DNA of 64,000 nt from Hericium rajendrae (lineage: Eukaryota > Basidiomycota > Agaricomycetes > Russulales > Hericiaceae). The notes under the pieces are model-generated. The model searched no databases, was not told the DNA's origin, and saw only the letters and a list, made by a program, of their open reading frames with translations. Where the stretch lies: NCBI GenBank assembly GCA_033439255.1, contig CM065889.1, forward strand, positions 1,364,001 through 1,428,000. Direction: 5' to 3'. Position 1 is the first letter of the stretch. Every line of letters starts with the position of its first letter. The translations under genes and the position numbers were made by a program. Shown here piece after piece: positions 1 to 8,935 of this stretch.

Positions 1-676
1 TGGTCACATGTGGCCCCGCACGAGCTGGCATATCGCGCGTGGTCATATGCACATGTATGGTCATATGGGCGTGCGTGGGGTGATGCAGCCATGTGTGGGG
101 TGGGGTGTCAGCAACCTGTTATGCACAGGATGGGGCAGGGTGCATGCGTCATACATGGCCACGTACAAGTTGGCGTGGTTGTGCGCAGGGCAAGGCAGTC
201 GTGTGGGGGCGGGCCGTGGAACCACGAGCTGGTATGACCGTGCGCCATCACATTTGGCCCCGCATGAGCTGGCACATATGGCCACATATGTGCGCACAAG
301 GGTGACCATGTTTGAGGCAGGGCATCGGTGCATGTATCATGCGAGGGCAGGGTGGGATGTGCAGGTCATGCTTGACCACATGCGAGCAGGTGTGGCCGTG
401 CCTGTGCTCAGAGATCTGCATGGCTGCACCCTAGCATGCAAAAGCTGGTGCGGATGCGTTATTCGGGCATGCGAGGATGTTCCCATGCTGTCGGAGCCTC
501 ATGGCCATGTGCGCACAGCCATGCATCATGGCCGTGAGTGCATTGTCGACAGCGAGAAGGTGGTGGTGCATGGGGCTGGTAAGGTGGTGGACCCGCACGA
601 TCCTGTTGAGGACGTGCAGGATTCGTTGAGGGGGTGCGAGGGCACAGGAGGCTGGGCAAATGATGTGTCACACTCC

Positions 677-690
677 GTTGCCATGGCAAC
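677..690. promoter_or_regulatory. RFX-type X-box palindrome, unit A
   Basis: Perfect GTTGCCATGGCAAC palindrome. It matches the consensus X-box bound by RFX-family winged-helix factors (GTNRCC-N-RGYAAC). Binding is inferred from the motif only. Confidence 0.5.
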
Positions 691-823
691 GAGACACGAT
701 AATGTGGACGTGAACGCGGACGGTGTTGTCGGGGGGACAGGGCTGCTGCAGGCTTGTAGATATGGACGTGTCATGTCGAAGGCGATGAGGGTGTGGTGCA
801 GGGGATGGTGAGAAAGAAAGCAT

Positions 824-899
824 GAGTATCACTTGTTGAATGAGCAATACTCACTTTATTAGTATAACAAGACAATGAAAGATATATTTTCTTACTTAC
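824..899 (-). other. Intron donor, branch point and hairpin module, unit A
   Basis: On the minus strand a GTAAGTAAG donor begins at 899, a TACTAAT branch-point match lies at 864-858, and an imperfect hairpin with arms GAGTAT and ATACTC follows at 852-824. It is one of twelve copies of this arrangement in the window, and one of the more decayed. Confidence 0.65.
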
Positions 900-1140
900 C
901 TTTCGGCCCTCGTAGCATCTGTTTGCCCTCCCACTTTTTGAACGAGACCCGGTGTCGTGTGTTGGAGGGACAGAAGACAGGAAGACGAAGGGAGGAGAGC
1001 TGAAGGGAGTGTTAAGAAAGCACGAAGTCATGTCGAACACTGAAGCCACAGCACTCGACTCACGTGCCTGGCAGTTTGGACTCCAACAAATCAAATAAAT
1101 TCAGTTAATTTGAAAAAAAAAGTTAGAGGTATGAAATGTA

Positions 1141-1678
1141 CTTGGGGGGAGAGGGCCGATGCTTCGTACGGCAAGATGATTCCTTTTTTATTTATTTATT
1201 TAGTCATTAAGGTGCATAAATAAGTAAACTTGCTTCTTGCTCTTTTGTATAATGTAAATTATCAAAACCTGACAGCATACCTTCAAACTCACATTGCTTA
1301 CCAGTAGTTACTCCATCATAGTACCAGATTCTTTTTCCTTTGTCAATAATTCTTGTAGAAAAATGAACATCTCCAAAATACACTATAGCCACCAGTTTGA
1401 ATGATGTCTTTTCATTATTTGTGTGATGCTTCATGGTAAATGAGTGATTTATTTTAATGTTGTGATAGTCAAGTTCTACTGCTATCAATGGTGGACTATT
1501 GTTGGTAAAAACAGTAGTAGTATGAAGTGCACTATTGCACTGAGGGCATTTTTTCATACTAATTCCATTCATAATTTTTCCTAATTCACTAGCAGTATTT
1601 GAGTCTGCAGACAAGCTAGAAATATGCTATACAAGATTATGAACATTTTCAGTCACAGAATACTCACAAGATGTACAA
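1141..1678 (-). mobile_element. CTTGG-ended element K1, terminal part
   Basis: Begins after TA with CTTGGGGGGAGAGGGCCG, which also starts the element at 63,669 and resembles the ends at 3,267 and, reversed, 18,538. Within the end, CCGTGC and GCATCGG-type arms can pair as a small bulged stem. A minus-strand coding fragment ends about 65 bp inside this end. The element is broken at 1,679 by the left end of a Plavaka element, and its far end is not seen. The class is unknown. TA flanks fit a TA-targeting DNA transposon; the stem close to a fixed 3' end also recalls Helitrons, but the CTRR end is missing. Confidence 0.6.
1207..1678 (-). pseudogene. USP-like (ubiquitin peptidase fold) C-terminal coding fragment
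   Basis: Two minus-strand exons are visible: a stub at 1,668-1,678 and a 3' exon from 1,615 to the stop at 1,207. They are separated by a 52-nt intron (1,667-1,616) with a GTGAGT donor and TTCTAG acceptor. The protein end carries YFGDVHF followed by IWYYDG. This is the layout around the catalytic His of ubiquitin-specific peptidases, where a His sits in a Gly-x-x-His-aromatic strand and Tyr-Asp follows. The Cys box would lie upstream and is not present. The gene is interrupted by the Plavaka insertion at 1,679, so this copy is broken. A second copy at 63,735 encodes nearly the same residues. The peptidase assignment is by motif and moderately sure; the role within a transposon is unknown. Confidence 0.5.
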
Positions 1679-3266
1679 CATCAGGAACCTTCAAAACTTT
1701 CTGCAGTGACCTGATGTTGCTGCATATATCTGATGATATCTGTTAGCTTCTGATTTGTCTGCATCAGCTGATCATTTTTTCAATCTGACACATTTTATGC
1801 AGTAACAATCAGATAATGTCAGATATATGCAGAGTATAATCAGATCTGCTCAGATAGAGTCAGAAATAGGTCAATTTATCAGAGATATATTAGATATTAT
1901 CAGACAATATCAGAAGTATACAGTTTCAAAACAAATATATCAGAAATACCTTTAGCAATCAGATTACTATTAGTTTGTCACAGAGATTTATCAGTTAACA
2001 TCAGATAAAAGTTAGTTCAAATAAGTACTCAAAGTTAGATAAGAAATGTCTCAGCAATAGTTCAGAATTTTAGAAAATTTCAGATAGTAATCAGATACAT
2101 CAGAAGCTGATACATTATATAATAAGATTACTGCAGATTTATACATATTTATCAGCAAAGCATCAGTTAATGTCAGAATTGAAAAAGTTTTTGCAGTAAC
2201 TCTCAACATCCTTGCAGATAAAATGAAAGCCAATCAGAAATTTATATTACTTGTAGATGATCTCAATAAGATATTAGCTATCATCAGCATTAAAAAGTTT
2301 CTGCAAAAACTCTCAGTATTCTCTTAGAAAATGTAAAAGCTGATCAGACATTTACATTATTTGCAGATGATCTCAGTAGGATGTCAACAATCACCAGAAT
2401 TGAAAAAGTTTCTACAAAAACTCTCAGTCTTTTATCAACTATCTTACAATCATTAACTAATATATACAGAATCACCAACCAATATATATAGATGGATACA
2501 AAATACAAATACTATTTCTAAAGGTACAATAGAGTTAAAGACAAACAAAAGAACAAAAGAACAAAATATTTAAAAGGCAAAATCATAAGCATGATGATCA
2601 GAATATTTGTTTACATAGAAGCAAGAAAATGCATCTAATGAGTAAGTATGTTTAAAATCTGTAGGAAGAAATTCAGTCCCATATACACCAATAAGATGTG
2701 CTCCTTGATAGATTGTGTTAAGATGAACTACAGCCATTACATCCTGACCCTGTTCATCTATCTCTCGCTCTACAATCCACATTCTTGTGTCTGAATCAGG
2801 AGTATCTCCAATAGGTACAAACCATTTCACCAGTGCACAAGGATAGACTATTTGGTTGTATGTAAAGGTGAAAAACATTCTAACTTGTGCAACATAAATT
2901 CCCTGCATTCCTGATAAATCTGGATCATGTTGAATAAAGACACAATCACGTTGAGCAGGTCCACTACACCAGTGAGGTAATGAATAAATACGATGACGAT
3001 GCATGCCTGTTGTTCCTGATATATCACTGGGAGCATAATATGTTGCCATAGCAGAGTGAAATACATCAATTTTATAAGGTGCTGGTGGACAAGCATTTAG
3101 ATCAACATTCATAGAAGTGAGCTCTGGTGTTCCATAAAGCTGATCAAATAAGAAGCGACGAATAAGTGTAGAAAAATTTGGAAGATTTTGTGTTTGTGCT
3201 AGTTTGTCCAATCTTCGAGGATATCCAATTATGCGACATTTGGAAAACTTTACTTGAGCAACAATA
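1679..3266 (+). mobile_element. Left end of a second Plavaka element (P1)
   Basis: Starts with CATCAGGAACCTTC, the terminus also seen at 7,880. It continues through a CAGAT/TCAGA-rich subterminal region to about 2,560, then the 3' end of a minus-strand transposase gene. The order and spacing match the left end of the complete element at 7,880. It is cut at 3,266 by an element beginning CTTGGTGG. The accessory-gene pieces at 25,406-35,580 and the CATC-type end at 37,081 may be the other end of the same element. However, the flanking dinucleotides (AA on the left, TG on the right) do not match, so this link is unproven. Confidence 0.65.
2570..3266 (-). pseudogene. Plavaka transposase, C-terminal fragment
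   Basis: Minus-strand frame closely matching the last 230 or so residues of the transposase at 8,936-11,929. Shared blocks include DQLYGTPELTSM, YYAPSD, GMHRHRIYSLPHW, RDCVFIQHDPDL and the ending SDHHAY-FAF. The fragment ends upstream where another element has inserted: codons agree with the intact copy up to GAGCAACAATA and then switch to CTTGGTGG. It is a broken remnant and cannot make a full transposase. Confidence 0.85.
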
Positions 3267-3684
3267 CTTGGTGGAAGAGGGCCGATGCTTCGCACGGCAA
3301 TACGATTCCTTTTTCATTGTTAGTTATATTTAGAAACAGTGCATAAATGATGTAAAGTCTCACTTGTCAGATTGATTATAAATCTCTATAAAATCTATAG
3401 CTACCTCAAGGTCAACATCTGAGAAATATGTTACTGGTATATAACACTATATTAGCTACATAGCTTTTCTAGGTCCATAGCTGTCCTCTTTTATACGTAG
3501 CAGTCAAGTAAACAATGCAAAGCTATCATAGCTTGTCATAGCTGTCATAGCATAGGGCATAAGCTATCATAGCTGTCATAGTTATTCTAGTAAAAGATAA
3601 CTATAGAAGCTATATTTACGATTCCTTAGAATCGTTTACTCTATACCGGGTTTTCCTATCGAAAACGACACCAAAACGACCACT

Positions 3685-3775
3685 ACCCCCATTTGGCAGT
3701 CAGCTTATCTAATTGCAAGATCACTGATCTGATGAGTTTGCAGGTTCAACTCCAGGTCTGGCCGAACTTTTAATT
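3685..3775 (+). other. tRNA-like (Pol III promoter-like) sequence in element Z
   Basis: TGGCAGTCAGC resembles a tRNA A box. GGTTCAACTCC, about 45 nt later, matches the B box. The sequence ends in TCTGGCC followed by a T run, as a Pol III terminator would. The acceptor and T stems do not pair well, so this is not a functional tRNA; it looks like a tRNA-derived repeat head. Similar pieces lie at 4,345-4,390, 5,525-5,585 and, reversed, at 22,360-22,412 and 22,978-23,060. Confidence 0.45.
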
Positions 3776-4860
3776 ACATTTGATTTAATGTAACTTGATC
3801 AGTTCTCAACCAATTCACCTGTTCTCAAATGCATCTGGATCTACTCATTTATCGCTTTCTGGTAGTATTTTTTGCATCCTGATCTGTGCAGAACTCACAG
3901 AGTGCAATGAGTTCCTACATTTCCCCCTGCAATATTTGAACTTAAGCTACCTTGGTCAATTCTCAGCCGATTTACTCGTTCTCAAGTGCGTCTAAATCTA
4001 CTTATTTATCGCTTTCTAGCCATACCTCATGCGTCTAGAGTGGTCAAGAACTCGCAGAATGCGAAGCATTTCTTTGTTTTCCCCTCTAAAATGTTTGAAT
4101 CCTAGCTAACTTGGTCAATTCTCCACCGATTTACTCGTTCTCAAGTGCATCTGGATCTATTAGGAAGCCTGTCTTGAAAACAATTTACTATTTACAAAAC
4201 AATAGAGCCAGTAAAAAGATATACAGCAAACAAAGTTAGATAATTATGTGATCTACCTGTTAACAGCCATTAAGAGGTAGGTCACATGGTGTGCGCCTTA
4301 ACGGCCGTTAAGGCGCACACCATGTGACCTATCTCTTAACACTCATTAGAGGTTGCAGGTTCAACTCCAGGTCTGGCCGGACTTTTATTTACACTTAATT
4401 TAATGTAACTTAATCAGTTCTCAATCAATTCACATGTTCTCAAATGTGTCTGAATCTCCTCATTTATCGCTTTCTGATTGTATTTTTTGCATCCTGATCC
4501 ATGCAGAACTCACAGAGTGAAATGAATTCCTACATTTTCCCCCTACAATATTTGAACTTGAGCTAACTTAGTCAATTCTCCTCCAATTTACTCGTTCTCA
4601 AGTGCATATAGATTCACTTATCTATAGCTTTCCAGCCATATTTTATGCATCTGGATTGGTTAAGAACTCGCAGAATGCAAAGCATTTCTTTGTTTCTCTC
4701 CCTAAAATGTTTGAATTCTAGCTAAACTGGTCAGTTCTCTGCCGATTCACTTGTTCTCAAGTTTGTCTGGATCTATCAGAAAACCTGTCTCCAATACAGT
4801 TTACTGCTTATGGAAAGACAAAGCTAGTAAAGAGATATACAGCAAACAAAGTTAGATACT
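3775..4860 (+). repeat. 180-190-bp direct repeats in the left arm of element Z
   Basis: Several diverged copies of a module share CAATTCACNNGTTCTCAA, ACTCATTTATCGCTTTCT, TGCAGAACTCACAGA and CCCCCTAAAATGTTTGA blocks, at about 3,775, 3,955, 4,385 and 4,570, with a partial copy after 4,740. Inverted copies are in the right arm of element Y (22,520-22,975). No coding sense is visible. Confidence 0.7.
4270..4339. repeat. 70-nt near-perfect palindrome
   Basis: Centred on CGGCCG at 4,302-4,307. Counting outward, 34 of 35 base pairs match, the exception being a G opposite T at 4,277/4,332. It ends just upstream of a B-box-like GGTTCAACTCC, at the place an anticodon arm would occupy. It can extrude as a cruciform in DNA or form a very stable hairpin in RNA. 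Confidence 0.9.
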
Positions 4861-5651
4861 GTTTATTACTTAAATGAGCCAAAAATGCAATTTATCAGTA
4901 GCACTGGGTTCTGAGACTCTCAGTGATGTGATCCCACAGGACCTTATGTAGCTGAATGAAGTATTAGCATCTGCTTACATAAGCAAAACATGCATCCAAG
5001 AGTTAGCCTACTGTAAACAATGACTGTCTCATAGCTCTGCAACAAATGAATCAATCAACAAGCAGTAATCTGGGTTGAAACATACTATATAGCAGCTTTG
5101 CAAAACAATTTAGAATGCAAAAATCAGATCACAGGAAGTGAAGATATGATCCAGTATATCTGCCACATCATCAATCAGTCATACCCCTATATCTTGATTA
5201 CTAGTGGTGCTATTATGACTCACAAGATATTATCTAAAAGCAGCTACAAATCTGCTTTCAATGAGCTCTTATCCACCTTCATTGGTGCAGTATTGATAGA
5301 GCTAAAATGAAATTAGTCTGCCACATCAGCAAGTGAGATACATACAGGATGACCACTACAGCCATCGGGTAGACATCCTCTCCACCCACCCACATCGAGG
5401 GGAGGAGAAGTAGTCTGAAAGTGTTACAGCCACTGGTAGAGGGACCACTGGCTTCAACAACTGTCTGAAGAAAAGGCTAGCAGGGAGATGTTGCACTTCA
5501 AAACCGAGTTTTGCTTATGTAAGCAATGCCTTAACGGCTGTTAAGGTGTTTGCTCAAGTTCAATTCCACCTCTGACCATTTTGTTTTTTCTTGTGTTTTA
5601 ATTTATAATAAATGTGTTTAATGCTTGACAAGTAAAACTTATGTGTATTGA
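4861..5651 (+). other. Element Z inner sequence with a short unassigned frame
   Basis: Holds a 70-codon plus-strand frame at 5,098-5,310 that I do not recognise. A block at about 5,309-5,355 recurs in the same orientation at 22,013-22,064 in element Y. A tRNA-like end lies at 5,525-5,585 (B-box-like AAGTTCAATTCC), with a short palindrome at 5,529-5,546 in the anticodon-arm position. The frame is probably a chance opening or a fossil. The rest is AT-rich without features. Confidence 0.4.
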
Positions 5652-5959
5652 CATCTGAGAAATTAAAATTTTATATAGTCTAGTGTTCATTTATATGTCC
5701 TATCATAATGCTATTAGATCTGTCATCATTTATGTAGCTATCTTTCTCAACTATATAAGGCTATGAGGCCTATCATAGCTTATATAGCAGTAGTTAGACA
5801 CTATATAGTGCTATATATTTCTAAGGGGCAGCTATAGCTGCTATATAAATTCACTGGCTTGCTATGGTCCCTATGGTCCTTATGATCCCTACAGTAAGTG
5901 AGATATGAATACTATTATTACTACCTTAGAAGTCAATTAAGTACAAAAAAAATCAATTA

Positions 5960-7084
5960 TATTTAATGTGGCTAGTAGTACAATCAATTACACTACTAAT
6001 ATGAACAACGCATGCAACACAGACAAGCGTGCTCAAGTGCACCAGGCGCGGCGAGTGTGCAGAGCACAGGAGTTGTGTGTGCAGCACAGCAGGCCTATCC
6101 GCAAGGTGCTGGGCCTGTGCATGAGGCACTGGCCTATCCGCAAGGTGCTAGGTCTGTGCGTGAGGCACGAGAAGCGCCGGGGCTGTGCGCACTGGCGTCG
6201 GGCTGTGGCGGGCTCATATGCGAGACACGGGGTATGCGCGAGGCGCAGCGGGGCACGGCGGTGGGTGTGCTCAAGTCGCCGGGGTGTGGTAGGCTTGTGC
6301 GTAAAGTGCGGCAGGCATGGGTGACACGTCGGGGTTCGGTGGCCACGCACAAGGCACGCCGGATGTTGCACAGGGCGTGAGGCTCCTGCTGGCTCATGCA
6401 CGAGATATTGCGGGCACGGTGGCATCGTCCACGAGGTGCAGCGGGTGTCCGCAGGATATGGTAGGTGTCTGTGGGATACGACAGGCATCGCGGGCCCGGG
6501 GGATGCCGTGGGAGGGTGAGCAAGGCGTGGAGGATGTGAGCGAGACGTGGGGGATGTGAGCAAGGCGCGGGGGATGTGAGCGAGGCACGGGGGGCATGAG
6601 TGAGGCGCGAGGGGCATGAGTGGGGCACGGGGGGCATAGGCGAGAGTGTAGAGGATGTGGGCGAGGCGTGGGAGTGTGGACAAGGCATGGAGAGCATGCA
6701 CGGGGTGCTGGACTGCTGCGGGCCCATACGTGAGGTACGGCGGGCATCCTCTGGGTGCTGGCTCGTATGCGGGGTGTGGCAGGTGCAGCAGAGCATGGTG
6801 GGCATGTGCGAGGCATCAGGCTCATGCGTTACGCAGAGGCCTGCGTAGAGGCTCCGGGGCCTGCATGCGAGCACGCCTTGCATGGCCACGCATGACGTGC
6901 ATGCATGCATGTGCTGGCTGATGTGCCCGTGCATGACCATGGCCATCCGCCAGCCATGTGTGTACTGGCACGCCTGGCCCGTGTGCAAAGGGGCGTGCAT
7001 TGTCCGGTGATTTGTGGAGGCGATGTTGGGAGACGAGGAGTCGATGAGGGAGGGGTGGCAGCGAGGAATGGCAGTGAGGGAGGC
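5960..7084 (-). repeat. GC-rich arm of unit B with about 20-nt tandem repeats
   Basis: Low-complexity GC-rich DNA. Between 6,510 and 6,690 a degenerate unit of about 20 nt (GATGTGAGCGAGGCRCGGGG-like) recurs in tandem. Frames are open on both strands because stop codons are rare in such sequence; none shows a domain. Unlike most sister arms it has no X-box, a trait shared with unit E. Confidence 0.6.
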
Positions 7085-7177
7085 CTGCAAGGGCAAAAGG
7101 TGGCGAGAGTATCGCTCAAATGAGCGATACTCTCTGAGTTAGTACAAAAAAAACATATAGAGGTTTTTTTTACTCAC
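7085..7177 (-). other. Predicted 93-nt intron with internal hairpin, unit B
   Basis: Minus strand: exon ending CAG, donor GTGAGT at 7,177, TACTAAC at 7,144-7,138, then a perfect 13-bp stem (GAGAGTATCGCTC and its complement, 7,134-7,105). A pyrimidine-rich stretch follows and ends in TTGCAG at 7,085. The hairpin lies between branch point and acceptor and hides the AG dinucleotides inside its stem. This copy and unit I have the cleanest acceptor just beyond the hairpin. Splicing is inferred from the sites. Confidence 0.65.
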
Positions 7178-7570
7178 CTGCAGGGCCCTTGGCATCCCGC
7201 TACCCTCTTTCGGTGTTCGGTTTGATGGGAGAGGACAGACAGAAGGGAGGAGGAGAGGGAGAGGTAAGTAGTGGTGGTCGAAGCTCGAGTTGAACATTCG
7301 AACTTCGACACGCATTCAGCCACCGAACGCGCGCGAGTTCGAATGTCTTGAGCTTAGCAAATAAAATAAAATAGCCACAAATCCAAGAAAAAGACGTTGT
7401 GTACAATTTACCAATATAATTTGATTGCATGAGCTAACTACCTAGCTACTGTACTACAGGCTACCAGGCAGCAACACGAACTTAATGATGTCTGCCACCT
7501 TAGTCTCTGATGCAGCATTCCGGCAGCACTCGGGCCAAGTCACGTCACTCACATTTGGCACTCACTATGT

Positions 7571-7879
7571 CTATATAAGGCGTGCATGACGCGCTTGCTC
7601 TCTCTCTTCCCTACCACCACCATCTCTCGTCTCTCGTTACTCTCTTCCCTTTTGCTTTAATCTTCTTATGTTTGATATGTTGTATTCTTGTTTTATTGTA
7701 TCTAACCTTATGTTTTTTCTATAGCCTTTGCATTTTTGCATTTTTATTTTCTTTGGTATGTTGTTATTTTGTTTGATTGTTTTTAACCCTAATGTTCTTC
7801 ATAGACTTCATTTTCGCTTTTATTTCCTTAGGTAAGCCTTATGTTTTTATTTTATTTTGTGATACTGATTTGTTGACTT
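7571..7879 (+). ncRNA. TATA-driven short-exon transcript, unit B (5' part)
   Basis: CTATATAAGG at 7,571-7,580 is followed by a CT-rich leader. Then come two short exon-like blocks carrying the core CATTTT-GCTTTT, each framed by a CTATAG or CATAG acceptor and a GTATGT or GTAAGC donor. The pattern continues at 17,144 beyond the Plavaka insertion, where TTCTTTTGTAG precedes ATCATTTTCGCTTTTTC. No reading frame spans the blocks. A spliced noncoding RNA is the inference; the promoter and splice sites are what is seen. Confidence 0.5.
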
Positions 7880-7909
7880 CATCAGGAACCTTGACAACTT
7901 TCTGATAGG

Positions 7910-8520
7910 TCTGACAGTGCTGATAGTGTCTGATTGTATCTGAGAGCTCCTGATCCATCTGCAGCAACTAATTATTTTTGCAATCTGACAATTTTTTCTC
8001 AGCAGTAATCAGATAATATCAGACACGTTCAGTCAATGTCAGATATACTTTGAAAAATTAGATACTTGTCAGTTTCTAAGCAGATGCATCAGATACCTTT
8101 AGACAATATCAGAAATACTTTGAAAAATCAGATGTCTATTAGTTTTTAAGCAGATGTATCAGACATCTTCAGACAATATCAGAGATACTTTTGAAAGTCA
8201 GATGACTATTAGTTTTCAAGCAGATGTATAAGATATCTTTAGACAAGATCAGAGATCTTATTAAAAATCAGATACTTGTCAGTTTTTTAGCAGATGCATT
8301 AGATACCTTCAGTTAAGTGTCAGAAATCTTGTTGAAAATCAGATGTTTATCAGTCTTTGAACAGTTGCATCAGATTTTTTTAGACAAGATAAGAAACATT
8401 ATAAAAAATCAGATGTCTATCAGTTTTCAGACAGATGCATCAGATCTCTTCAGACAATATCAGAAATCTCGTCAAAAATCAGATGTCTATCAGTCTATCT
8501 TACATGTAAATCACTCATTA
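7910..8520. repeat. Left subterminal tandem repeats of the Plavaka element
   Basis: About seven diverged copies of a roughly 70-bp unit containing TCAGACAATATCAGA, TTGAAAAATCAGATG and TAGTTTTTAAGCAGATG. Such subterminal CAGA-type arrays are typical transposase-binding regions in CACTA-like elements; that role here is inferred. Confidence 0.8.
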
Positions 8521-8935
8521 TCAGATGAGACTGAGTTTCAGCAAGTGCCACTAAAAGCTACACAAAGACATGTAAAGTTAGTATCAATACTATTAGTACT
8601 AGTAGTAGTAAGAATTAAATTTAAATTTGAGATAAGATTCTTACAAGTTAGTAGGTTGTTAACTTGAAGTTCAAATTGAAGAGCCAGTGATCATGCAATG
8701 TAAAATATCAGAAACTCTTGAAACTTTCTGATCAGATCTAATCAGATCAATTAAAAAGTTTTAAGAGTTTTTGATAAAGTAGTGCATATGCATTTACCAA
8801 AACTAACTAAAAATATATGTTTCTGCTGAAGTAAGATCATATTGACAATGTTGCTGCTAAACTGATGATATACAGGTAAAGACTAAATAATGTACTATAA
8901 CAACAAAAAAGGAAACAATCATTCAAAGTCAACTT
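8521..8935. other. Spacer between subterminal repeats and transposase stop
   Basis: AT-rich sequence with scattered CAGAT and a degenerate CATCAGGAA-like block near 8,710 (ATATCAGAAACTCTTG). It probably includes the transposase 3' untranslated region. No gene is seen. Confidence 0.5.

Larger units (their letters stand above)
1..1140 (-). mobile_element. Unit A, right part of a noncoding TIR unit, cut by the window edge
   Basis: This is the inner part of one copy of the repeated noncoding unit, in minus orientation. Bases 1-810 are the GC-rich arm, full of GCATGG, GTGCAC and CCACGC-like words, with long open frames on both strands that share no sequence with protein families I know. An X-box palindrome lies at 677-690, a hairpin at 824-852 and an exon-1 region at 900-1,110. 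The copy stops abruptly at 1,140, after TA, where a CTTGGGGGG-type element end begins. Its AT arms and short-exon region are not visible, so its ends and target duplication cannot be read. Confidence 0.7.

Noticed and set aside
1141-1678. Classifying the CTTGG/CCAAG elements as Helitrons
   Set aside because: There is a stem near the end and an A/T insertion point, but the terminal CTRR is absent, no Rep/helicase is visible and TA appears on both sides.
3685-3775. A functional tRNA gene
   Set aside because: A and B boxes are recognisable, but acceptor and T stems do not pair and the anticodon region is replaced by variable palindromes.
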